This document shows positions 1 to 12,700 of a stretch of 64,000 bases of DNA, in pieces. The notes beneath the pieces were generated by a model, which searched no databases, was not told the origin of the DNA, and saw only the letters and a program-made list of their open reading frames with translations. This DNA comes from Apostichopus japonicus (lineage: Eukaryota > Echinodermata > Holothuroidea > Aspidochirotida > Stichopodidae), in contig NC_092572.1 in the NCBI RefSeq assembly GCF_037975245.1, positions 31,283,989-31,347,988 of the forward strand, written 5' to 3'. The number at the start of each line of letters is the position of its first letter. Position 1 is the first letter of the stretch. The translations under genes were made by a program, and so were the position numbers.

Positions 1-692
1 CCTCTCAACTTTGTTGATCCATTTTATATATATATATACACGCACAATTGTATCCACACTACTCATTGTTTTAACCCCAGCCAAATGACGTAATACACGT
101 TATACAGGACGACAAACTCGGTGATACTTATTGAAAAGTTTTATAAATATAACCAAGGTGAAGAGTGTTTGGTCTGTAAATTTAAGCAAGTGTAAACACT
201 TCACTGTTAATCAATCTGACTTCAAGCATTAACGCTTTTTTTTATATCACCTTTACCTATTGTCGTTAAGCTAATTAAAAAGTCCAATGCTTTTGACTCC
301 CTCTTCCCAAATTATAATTAAATTTTCCTTTCATGTACTTATAACATGAACTACGGTAATTGTGTTTGAACTAAACTGTATTTTTACAGACCTAGAAATC
401 AAGGATTGCGGTTCCGATGAAAATGTAATTGTTATATTTGATACATTCCAGTGCTTCGTAAGCAGCAATTTTGTTACACTTCAAATTAAATTTGTTAGTT
501 TGTTTTCATGTGTCTATGTTTACTAAAATTTGACTTCCAATTTTGTTAATCCGTCTTAATCTGATCCACGATATCATTCATATCTTATTTTGAACATATG
601 AGGCATTTTCAATTCTTCATTATATTAGATGAATAACACACCAGTCTCCTTAGAATCGTTACCCATGATGTGATTCTTTCATTACTTCACAG
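1..692. other. AT-rich stretch, presumably intron
   Basis: No exon is supported here. It has a short TA run at 27-39. An AG near 378 follows a T-rich tract, but no good donor lies after it. Confidence 0.3.
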
Positions 693-784
693 GTTTGGTG
701 ACCCTTTGTTTGGAGGATACACTCTACCAGAGACTATTCCGGTCACATCGATCCCGTCATCATTGAAATCAAGAAATGTCAAAG
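693..784 (+). CDS. Coding exon 1 seen in window (internal exon)
   Basis: The acceptor is AG at 691-692 and the donor GT at 785-786 (AAAG then GTAAAAG). The 92-bp exon starts with one base that completes a codon, then has thirty codons and one trailing base. The other two frames hit stops. The residues include FGDPLFGGYTLPETIP and SSLKSRNVK. Confidence 0.5.
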
Positions 785-3700
785 GTAAAAGAAATGACGT
801 CAGTACATTAAAAGTATGGTCATATAATATTAATGTATACACGGACGCTTTGAGAGTAGGTTGTTATCAATAAAATAAATGTACATTATGTGGAGCATAT
901 CTGGAATATACTCTCTTCTAAATTATTCAAATTATTATAGTCCTACATTTCCGAATAATGCATTAAGGAGTCAGCTATCATAAAATATCACAAAGTATGT
1001 AGGCAATCAGGACTGGAAATTACTCCGTATGTGGTGTGTAAGAGTTAATGAACATAATAATATTCCAGATACTGTATATGACAGTGTATACATAACACGC
1101 GTTGAAGAATTGAACAAGTTATTTAAGAAAACCTTCAAATATTCTAAGCATATTCCATTTGTATATATCGCATTTAATTAACGTAACATGCTAGGGATAG
1201 TTAAGGCATCCATGTTTGTGGTTTATTTATTACCAGCGAAATAGGATCAAGTAACTGGTGCAGTGATTTGTATATGAATGCTATAAAGTACGTCTGTTTA
1301 CATCAAAGGTACAATACTAGTTGGAAGTCTTACCATGATTATTCAACAACAAATTAAGTATGTGCTGATATGCTAATTAAGCTACATATATCGAAGGTTT
1401 TCATTAATTTCAAATTAATCGATATAGTGACATTTTATTGGTTCATGTCTTGCGTCACCAATACCTGAACAAATAAACACATAATAAGCGTCGTAGTAAG
1501 TACTCGAGCAGACATGCGCACAACAAGCTGTACCACCAAGGCAAATATATTCATACTGAGGTAGCATATATAGGCTACACATCCACATCAACTCTCAGAT
1601 TGGTTTGTAATACTGCTGTTGTAGATTAATTAATGGAACTTTAGGGGAAATCTTACATCTGACTCGAAATAAATTAGTAGGGAAACTGAGCACCGAAGAT
1701 ATTCTTTAAAAAATTATTTCAAGGTTAACTGTCATTTGAGATCAGCAGAGGTGAAAGTCTGCAAACATTGTAAAACACAAATTCTCAGGACAGTTTGGAT
1801 GTATGTCAATCTTTGTATGATTATTTCGAGTCATCATAAGTGCTACCTTATTATCAATGTACTTTAAACAGAGACCTGTGAAAACTTTGTTGAGGGTTAT
1901 CTTCTGATATCAGATTCCTAAAATATTTCACTAAGTACGTCACTTAATTTTTTATCTTAATATTTTATCTCTGATTATTTACTATAAGATAGGTTGTCAA
2001 GTACTTTCACGCATGTCACAAATAGCTCGATTGTTTGTGTAAATAAAAGTAGAAGTTTAATTTTGATATATTTTATTAGATCGATAAAGTCACTGCTATA
2101 AGTCCAGGTTGTATTTTTATACAATGTTAAATTCAATAAATTCTCATTTAATTACTGGATGCTCGTAAACTTACTGGACTACTTAGTCTGACACACAGGT
2201 TATTAGGTCAGCTCATACAGATGCACCACAGAATATACAATAATAAATAAAACAATACCTATGACGTCGAATGACATATCAAACTTTCACAAATTTGTCA
2301 TTGACAAATTTAGATGTTGTATGTCAGCTATTAAAAATATTCATATTAAAGTCGAGTCATAATAATTTTTAAAACTGTGGATAACATTTAACATTTATGC
2401 CTGCGCTGAGAAGCCTACGTCATCATTTGATTTACCTTAAAGGCATTGAAGACTCGCCCGAAACCGCGTGCCGCGCTCTGACAAGTTAAGTTTCCGTTGC
2501 TTGCAAATGACGTTTTCTTCTTTTCGCTACTCAATGCAGACAGTAATGAAACGTGATACACTGTTATCTTTGATCTAGACCTGAGATGTCCACGCTGCTA
2601 TGTACACTGTGCTGTGGGTATTAACCGTAGCTGTATGTAATTAACTGTACACTAGTGTCTAATTACCGACGGTAGCAAGCTGTGTGTGTATTTTCTGGGT
2701 TCGATGGTGGTGTCTAACACTTCTGTTACACCTCATTCGAAACTAGGTCAGATTACCGGCATGAGACGTTTCTTTGTGCGCGAAAAAACATAGATTTAGC
2801 ATATTGTAAAACTGAATATCTAGATAACCGGGATAGTTTCACAAACATTACGAGCAATCAAATGTTTCATTTCCCTGTACAATAACATATCTATATACTA
2901 ATATTCTACCTAAATGCATTATTTAAATTAATTAAGATTAATGTACATACATACAAACCTCTCTATCTCCACCTCTCAACATTATTTCTCAGACTCGTAC
3001 TCATTGTACGCTCTTTCATTGTTCTGTGTTTAAAGGACACATCGAGATTCCCATTGTTAATGGTGGAGTGACGTCACTGCTGATGATGTCATCATTGATC
3101 AATCTCAAAGACAGAAGTAGTTAGTGTAAACAACACATTTGCCCGAACCAGTAAACATTTGACTACTGTTGACAGATGTGTGTTTACTAAATTATCTCGT
3201 GAGGAACAGCTTAGCGAGAGATTCAGAGATGTAGTCAAAGTCACATTAGTCGTGCATTATTTATTTTCGAAAACGTTGATATTTAGACGAGTAACTAAGT
3301 GTATAAAACTTGAATTTATAATTTCATTTTCGGGCACTCTCATAACTTATTCCTCCTCCCCGCCCCCTCCCCACAACCCCATCACTCTCTACTTAGCAAA
3401 GCGAGGTATCAGTTGTCACCTGTACCGTGTTCCTACAACTATGATTTATTCTTAGTAGAGTTAAAATAACATGAAACAAAGGAACCCTGTCTGTAAAACA
3501 ATAAACCTTCCTTTACCGAACTGGAATGCTGTTAGATCCAGCAGTCCTCTTACATGGAGACTGGCTACGTGGTTATGAAATTGTTTTGTTTATCTTTTTA
3601 AATATATTATTTAACTTAACTTAGCTATTCAAACAAAATCCCGTTTTTTTTCCAATTGTTTTTAAGCAGTGTTTAATTATGGCTCTCTTGATCTGTGATG

Positions 3701-6700
3701 ACGTCACTGATGTTGGATGTTCTCTGATCAGTTCATTATCTCATGGACTACTATTCTTGATCTGAGCATCGAAAACTCGACTATCATGAATTGATTTCTT
3801 AATTTAGTCCAATATTCGTTCCTATTTTAGTTGTTTCACATGTTTCATGAAGGATTATTGATAGTAAACTGATCGGTAATCTTACTGAGATATCATGATG
3901 TAAACTGATCAGCTACACTGTACTGAAATGATAATGGTAGTAAACTGATAAGATCAAAATTAAGGAATCAACCAAATTGATTACTCCGCTGATATGAAGT
4001 TATCATCGAGAACCAACATAAATTCGGTGAATATATTAATGATTTCATTCGAGACCAATAAAGATTAAGTATGCACTTATCATTTACATATCTCTCTTTT
4101 ATGTTTTTCATCAGTTTGGAATAATCTCGGCCGTCACAGGTATCGTCGTCTGAATCTACAAACCGGTCAATGGCAGGTAAGAGATTGTTCACCTTTCTTA
4201 CAGCTATTTCTCATAATGCAAGTCTGGTCAGCTTGTTTGCGTTATGCTGCCCTAGCTCTGTTTTCAGTCCCCAATAAATGTAAATAAATCAATATAGTGG
4301 TACATTATCTGTGCAGTTTACGTGTTGCCGGTAATATTAGAAGTTTTGCTGTAAAGAAAGAACTGTCATAAATCTTCCCGCTCCTACTTCCATGGGGTGG
4401 GGGGGGGGGTGTAGAGAGCCAACTCTCATCTTTCCTGGCGTGATTTTGGTAAAATAAAGTATCATGTTTTCAAGGTCCTTATCTCCCCTTTTGCGGTTAA
4501 GTTTGCTACCAGCAGATTGTAGCAAAAACAACACAAAGTGCAGAAGCTAGAAATATCCATGATAGCACTATACCTTGCTAATAAATTAAAATAAGGAAAT
4601 AGAAAGAAACTCTGTAGTAGTATGCATATACTTCAATCCGCTTCGTTGTTTTGTTGTACGGATACCATGGTAACCAAAACATATGCAATCATTTGATAAA
4701 ATATGAATATAAGACAAATATTCATATTATTTCCAGCGTGTATTGAATAGACACAAAAATACATACATTAGACGATTTTGAAGCAGTCAGGATCCGAAGG
4801 GGGGGGGGGGTGGAGTGCATGGAGTTGCTCCAACTACGATATAGTCGGTAACCGGTAATCTGTTTTAAATATTTCTAATTTGTCATCCGGTAATTGTATT
4901 TTAATAATTATCTTAAAAGAGTTAAAGATATGCTGTTGCGACACTTGGACATTCCAGCCTCAATCATTCCTGATCATTAGTGTCTAGGATGGGGTGGAGA
5001 GTTGAGGGCGCCAAATAATAGAGGAACAACTCACATTAACTTTTGCATCACGTTTATTCCAAACGTAGAAACAAACTTTTAAAAATCTGGAAGTGTACAG
5101 AAATACATATCTTTAAAATATAATTTTTGAGATAAAATTCTGTAAGTAATTTACGAGCATCGGTATGATAATTAACAACCGAGGATATCATTTCAATATT
5201 TAGTAGAACACTAATAGCTTGTATGATTTTGAAACAACATAATTGACATAACCGTCGTAGCTAAACGTTCCCAACATACCACTACTCTCTTAAAATGAGA
5301 GACTGAAATTTCAGTCTAATCGACTGAAATTTCAGTCTAATGATGGATGGGATAAGGGATCAGACTACTTAGACTGAATTCCAGTCTGAAATGTAAAGAC
5401 TGAAGGTCAGTCTTAATTAGACTAAATACTCTTCAGTCTAATAGACTGAAAATCAAACCACTTTAGACTGAACAGTCAGCAGTTTAGACTGATTTATTGC
5501 AGCACCAGTCTTAATAAGATTGAATACTTTCAGTCTATAAGACTGATATCAGACTGAACAGTCGGTCCTTTAGACTGAATTATTACACATCACAGCTATA
5601 CTGTCAATTTTATAAATTGCAAATTCTGGATTGAACAAGCTTTTCTATAGATCCTCCGTGTTGGCTAAGTGCTGGAATTCTTCAGTAAAGATGCAGTTAA
5701 GGTCATCAAGACAACATTCAATGATCTGTTAATGCAGGGGAATTTACTGAAAGGTGCTACTTCATGGAGTGACTTCACCTTCACATCCAATCATGTTAGG
5801 CTATAAAGACCAGAAAATCATTGTGACAGTCACACACAAAGTACATTAAAAATGGTATTCCATCAAGAAATATAATTGTCAATATCCACCGAACAGTAAT
5901 TTTATTCCCACTAACCCACTTATATATTCTTATATAATTTTTAATATATTAAAAAAAAAACAGAAATCAAAACTACAATATTCTGAGGGATGTTCAACAA
6001 AACATGTTATCTTTGCAACAAACGTTCAAATTATAAAGATACTTTACATAACAGTGACATATTTTCAGTTCAATATTAATCTGTCAAATTTCTGCTTGAA
6101 TTGGGCCTGGATCTAAAATGTTCTTTAATTTTTTTGGAAAGGATTAGGTGAGCTGAGAACAGATCAGTGGTGTCGCCAATGGGTGGCCTGGGGAACCCCT
6201 CCCCCGAGAAGGAATTCACAAATAGACATATCACCAACCAAGATTCAAATGTCTGGCAACACCACTGTAACAGAAAGCACTTTAAATTCTTTGTATGTCA
6301 CCACCAGGTGGTAATACCCTGGAATTCATTGACAACACAGCTGTAAATTGAGTGGTTATATACCCAGCTGATCCCATCTCCCGATCTCACTGAACTTTAA
6401 ATTTTCCACTGTAAAGGATATAGTAACTATACGATCCTGCCTTTACAAAAGGGATAGGATGGAAACACGACGATAGTACAATGGATCTGGTACATTGCCT
6501 TTTTTCCAGTTGTAAATCATTAATGTATAGTAGCAACAATTTTCTTAGAATGATTTCAAAATGGGGAAAACATATGACAAATTTTCAGCAGGTTATTTAT
6601 AAAATATTAGGAATGGTCAAACTATATATCAGTGCGGTGAACATTTAATACTTTGTGTTTCAATGATATAGATTGGCGATTGCTGAAAGTCATTATCCAG

Positions 6701-9700
6701 CACACACAAAACAAAATGTTACAAGCAAGCAGTTGACAGAATGGCACAAACTTCATAATGGCTATTAGATAAACATGAACTATTATATACTGCATTCACG
6801 ATTTCATGATATGGCATTCATATAAAGCAAATTTGTATGCAAAAACAGTACATGTGACTATTATACCACCCTCAATTATTTCTTAACTTTCTGATAGTAA
6901 TCATATATAGTGATTTTGATTGGGATTTCAATCAAATTTTAAAGTTTTATAAATTATCTCACGTGAATCCTTTAATGTCGGCCTCTAGCTGAAAAAGAAA
7001 TGTCACTCGAGAGTGGACTAAAAAATTGAAAACAGTTTTGACTCATTACATCACTAAAATTTAAAAAAAATGGGGGGGGGGGGGGAATAATGAGGAAAGG
7101 ATATTCTCAAATGGAATTTTCTACAGTTACTGACTTTATAATAATCAGGTTACTTGCTTTTCATGGAACAAATTATGGAATATTGTGCACAATAAATAAT
7201 ATTAGCTTAATTAATTGCTTAATTAAATAAACCTTCAACATAGTGAGTGCAGTGAAATGTAGGAACATTAAAGTAAACATTAAAATAACATGCTCGAAAA
7301 ATCATACAACAAAGTTTTTTTGGCAACTAGGTGTTTGTTTAATTACATTCATAATTAGATCAGTATCATTAAAAAACATTTTTAAAAACCAAAAATCAAT
7401 TAAATATTTATTTCTGGAGCCCTCCCTATTCATATAAAACTGTTTGTAAACTCCGGGTAATCAATTTAACGTTTTAGGGTATGTGTTAGTTACTCCTTAA
7501 AGGCATTGAAGATTTGTCCCAAACAGCATGCAGCCATCTGAAAAAGTTAACTTTCTGTTGCTTGCAAGTGATGTTTGTTCGTGTCGCTAAAAAAGACAGA
7601 CAGTAATGAAACGTGATACCTTGATATCTTTAGCTGGACCTGAGATGTTCATCGCTGTATCGTTTATACACTGTAATGTGGGTATTGACCGTAGCTGTAT
7701 GTACTGACTGTACACTAGTGTCTAATTACCGATGGTAGCAAGCTGTGTTTGTATTTTCTGGGATCGATGGCAGTGTCTAACACTTCTGTTACACCTCATT
7801 CGAAACTAGGTCAGATTACCGGCATTAGACGTTCTTTTTGCGCGAGTCTTCACACCCTTTTAAAGCTACTCCATGCTGACACACGTGGTTCCGGACTACA
7901 GAGCAATAAAAAAGTAACATTCACTCCTTGAAGTAACTCCATGCTGGCTGCCCTTATAGATGTGGCATGGATACGGACGAGAGACTTCACTTCTGTTGGT
8001 TGCAAAATTCCATACACCATGGAAGCATGGAACTCACAAAACTAGTGTTGTAGAGGGGGAGCATAGTCTATGTTAAATGTATGTTCTACGCCTCTGTCCC
8101 AGCTGGAATGGCCAGTTTATCTGCCACAATGAAGAATTGTTTGGGGTTCAATTCTGGTCCGAGAGATAGGATGAAAGGCTGTCAATATTGTCCTTGTCTG
8201 CCCTGTGCTGCACTCTCAATATCTGTGCCCTCCTGTTTGGTGAAGATAAAAATAAATGTGATAAAGGACAAGCAATATGGTATAAATCAAAACATTCTTA
8301 AAAAAAGATATGTTGAGAGGTAGAGAGACTAGACTAGAATAATATTTAGGAGAGAATGGAGAAACAAGAACATGACTGGCATTGTACAAAGGAGATATAT
8401 CAATTCACGATAGGCAGCAATATGTCATCCATGGCGGGTGAGATGTGTTATGTGAAGGTGGATTCAAATTCAACCTAACATTTATGGGTTATCATGTTGA
8501 TTTTGGCAGGTACATGGTTACCAAGCAAGGTTTGTTGTTAGTTGTTTTCAGAAATTTCTCTTTTTAAGGATAAATTGTTCATGACATCTCCTGATTCCAT
8601 TACATCAGCATAGAAAACCAGTGAACAAGGAATATGATTTACATTATAGCCTACTGATTTCACTAATATGTCTATCTGCTTGTAAAAGAAACTGATTTCA
8701 TAACATTAGTGAATGGTAATATTACTGTAAAATCTTATAATAAAGACTGATGGCCCACTATATGTTTAATAAAATAACAAAAGCATACCAATTCTTTTCC
8801 AGTTTCCACATGATTTAAATACAATGGTAATGGTTTAACAGAATCGTGTTAGCTTCATGCTGTAATGGCTGTAGAAGTCACTACATTTTTTCAAATAATT
8901 AAGGGTGCTTACAATCTATGCATAATAGTACTGTGTTTTGCAATTTCTTGAGCATTATTATGTTCAAGTATTTGTTATGAGGTTAACCTAGCCTAGATTC
9001 ATTTGGGACGATCAAGTACATATTGCAGTCCTGACAAGCGTGCTTATTCGCCCGACGATTGGGTTCATATGCAGGACAGGCGGGCTAATTTGCCCAACGA
9101 TCTGGTACCGTGATAGCTTCATGCTGTAATGGCTGTAGCAGTCACTACATTTTTCAAATAATTAAGGGTGCTTACAATCTATGCATAATAGTACTGTGTT
9201 TTGCAATTTCTTGAGCATTATTATGTCCAAGTATTTGTTATGAGGTTAACCTAGCCTAGATTCATTTTGGGACGATCGAGTACATACTGCAGGACAAGCG
9301 TGCTTATTCGGCCGACGATCGGGTACATATGCAGGACAGGCGGGCTGATTTGCCCGACGATCGGGTACATACGCAGGACAGGCGGGCTGATTTGCCCGAC
9401 GATCGGGTACATATGCAGGACCGGCGTGCTTATTCGCCCGACGATCGTGTTAATAGGCCCCACCAATTATAACAACAGCCTAGGCCCTATTTGCTATAGT
9501 ACAGCCTAGCTAGGCCTACCTCGCGCACAAGCCTAGAATAACTAACGTTACGAACTGCCAAGCTTTTATTCTGTATTAATTGGAAAACAACAAAAAACAT
9601 ACATACATACCCTCGAACACTGTTATCACTTCTTCGTGGAAACCTTTATTTGTAAGAAAAGTTCTTAAAGACTCAGCCATTGCTAATTTATAACCTTTAC

Positions 9701-12700
9701 TCTAGCTTAGACATACGGTCGTCTGTCTCGTTCATGCCTAGCTGTGTGTACGGCGTGCGTACGTACAGTACAGCGAGTACCTGGCTAAGCGAAGAATATA
9801 GTAGTATATATGTACACAAGTTGTAGCGCTCGTTGTCACACTTATTTTTATGCGGCGTATTTGCAAGTTTTCGGATGACGTAGGCGCATTTCTGTTCTCT
9901 GATTGGATACATTTTTCAGTGGAATACAGAGACTGAAAATGGTAAGATGACATGCCACATGTGATTAGCTGATTGGTTAATAAAGTCAGTCCAAAACAGC
10001 GACTGAACGGTGTAACTGATAATACAGTCTAAGTAGAGTGTTTCTCAGTCTAAACTCAGTGTATAACACTGAAAAAAATTTCAGTCTCAAAGAAGACTGA
10101 ATTCTTCAGTCTAACATTTTAAGAGAGTATACATCCTCGTGAAACATTGGTATTATTCTTCTGAAACAAAACTTAGCTGTAGTAGAAATGAATGACATTA
10201 ACAAATATCTTAATCAAATAATTTGTTCACCTAAACTGCTTTAAGGAATGTACTGAAAATATCCCGCTTTTACTTCGCCGTCTCGGTGTACATTAAATAT
10301 GAGACCGTAGAATGTTGTCAATCATGTTGCACCGTTCTTGTTTATGTTCATTTAATTTCGGGGCTAATGCTCATCATAGCCAGGGACGTCGCTAGATGGG
10401 GGTGTGGAGTGTCTCACCTCCCCCGCCAACTTGGTAAAACTGACGATGAAAAATTGGAGTGCGACAGTCGGAATTTTCGACTGTCGCATTCTGAATTTAC
10501 CTAGGCCTATATTCATTTATTCCTGTGATTGTGAATGACCTAATAATTGAAAAATTTCTGTCAAAATTGACCTTAAATCTGTCATATTTACTACAATTTC
10601 TTTGCCACTTTGAGAAATTGGATCTCGCGATCCTTATACTCCACAATACAAAACTTAGTATGATTTTGAATACTCTAAAAAAAAAAACCTTGCCAGCTTC
10701 AATTCGGTTTATTTATGTACTAATATTGCTATTGGGTGGGTTGACCCTGTTCGCTTGCTGCAAGTAAATTCAGTATATATCAGGGACGTAGCCGTGGGGA
10801 GCAGTGGAAGTAACTGTCCCCCCACCCCCCATTTCAGTGTCGAAAAAAATGTTAAGAAACTGTTGAGTTCTTGCATGGTATTTTGTCAGTGCTCTTTTGA
10901 TCTTGAACACTCGTCAGCTCCGTTAACTCGATTGTAATCGTAGCAACAGTAGGGCCTACTGATTCAGCTACTTAGTTTGGCAGATGCAGTTAGGTAAATG
11001 TAGCCTATAGCCTATTACCAGCCTACAGTTGGCCACTGCGTAATAAAATGCATATAGTCTACCCAGAGCCGTATACGGCTCTGAGTCTACCTAACCTTAC
11101 TCGATGGAGAGTCACGAATCGTATGCACAACGACGAGAACAACAACGTGCGTTCTCATCCTTTATGATTCGTCACGAACAGCATGTCACGAAGCTAAGCT
11201 AGCAATCGTACGTGATACACGCTTCCTATAAATAATTATTACACTGCTAAATATGAAAAGTTCGATAGCTTCAAGTAAGTTCAGTATATATATTGTCTCC
11301 ATGGTATACAATTAATGTAGACGATAGGTGTAAGACTATTTTGGCCGAATTTAGACTAGAAAATATTTTATAGAAATAGCTCAGTGGTTATTTTTGTTCG
11401 CGGAATCGGGCCACATAATATTGTAGGCCTATAGGAGTAGACAATCATCTTCCTCAGAAGTAATGACCATTATTTTATTTTATTTTTTAAAAAGCATGAG
11501 ATTTACATCAAGGAGCAGTGAAAAAAGGTATTCGGGAATTGGCCTAAAATTTAACTTCTTGATGATTTCCTGCATTTTTCAAGGTTGCACTATCTTTAAA
11601 AATTATTGGGTAAATAATTTGGTATATTTAACATGTGGGCGATACTTAGTATGTTCCTTAACTGCATCCTCCCCGCCCTAGGGATATTTCCCGGCTACGG
11701 TTTCCCATTGGCAGAGTTAGACTAACGAAAATTGAATGTTGGAGCCGTTTACAGCTGTTCTATATGCGTATGGATGCCACGAAAATAGTACTAGTTTTAG
11801 TCACGGTTGTAGTTGTTTTATCTGCGAACTTTGTCTATTCATCTTAGAGCAGATTTAACTATCAGGTTATTAGTTAATACAGGTTGGCGTATATCGCCTC
11901 CGAATTTGTCCATATCGAATTTATATCAATAGGCCTACGTGAGAGCCACAACCACTGAAAATTGTATGTTTTTACAGTATGTTTTTATACTTATTTCTAA
12001 GCGCTCTATTGGTCCTTGACGAAGATGGTAGACAGATTGTTCATATTAGTGATAAACAGCCCGGCCGACCCACCCCCTCCCCCCCTCTCAAAAAAATATA
12101 TATTAAGCGAGCTAGGAAAAAACACATGATTTTTTGGTAATTCACTATTTTGTCGAATATAATTTGTTGGAAAAAAACAGTTTTCCCCCTTTGTTACATT
12201 AAAATAGCTTTTGTAGTTAGTATCCTATGTAGCCTTCAAGCAGATAACTTATGCTCAGTTGCTTACTTGCTAAACCAGAGTGATTAATAAGTTTGTGAAG
12301 TGAGGGCCAGTGGTACAAATGTATAATCATAATAAATAATATAAATACCTTATATTAAAGTGCTGTTATCATAAAATAAAACATGCACAAGAGCACTGTA
12401 CAAAGAACCAATACCTGGAATGTAAAATTACGAAATGTATGAAAACCTAAATGTAATAACAACAGCAATGAAAGTAAAACATGAAATAAGACAGGGTTAT
12501 AAACCACAATAAAGAATATAAAAACTGGGCACAGTAATGTGAATAAAACAATGAATTAGATTTATGCCCATACTCAAGCCTAAAAAGATAAGTTTTCAAA
12601 TGCTTCTTAAAAGTGTCGAAAAAAGTTCGGAACAAAAGTGCAGTCACCAAAGATGGGGTGTCTGACTGACACTGACCGTACCGTTAACGATAAGCCGGGG

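Larger units (their letters stand above)
5283..10129 (-). mobile_element. Element A copy 1 (TIR transposon-like, SAMD3-like exon remnants)
   Basis: A 4.85-kb unit ends in TACTCTCTTAAAATG at the left and CATTTTAAGAGAGTA at the right. The outer TA on both sides may be a TA target duplication. The reverse complement is present at 53872-58680 with high similarity along its whole length. Both ends carry dense AGACTGAA/TTCAGTCT repeats: about 300 bp at the left and 170 bp at the right. On the minus strand it keeps a first exon (9611-9680) and one C-terminal exon (8086-8232). It also contains a 42-bp minisatellite, a nested MITE (7494-7866) and a 103-bp nested element (6165-6267). With an in-frame stop in the C-terminal exon and no middle exons, it looks non-autonomous. 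I cannot assign it to a named superfamily. Confidence 0.75.

Noticed and set aside
370-430. Possible exon after TATTTTTACAG at 378
   Set aside because: No acceptable donor follows in an open frame that would join to the 693 exon.
9251-9509. Overlapping 71- and 80-codon ORFs on both strands
   Set aside because: 42-bp minisatellite inside an intron of element A; both strands open because the unit is a multiple of three.
12447-12650. Minus-strand ORF with FKKHLKTYLFR, like the C-terminal tail of a LINE polymerase ORF
   Set aside because: Only about ten residues resemble that tail, and upstream codons do not continue the family pattern; too weak to annotate.
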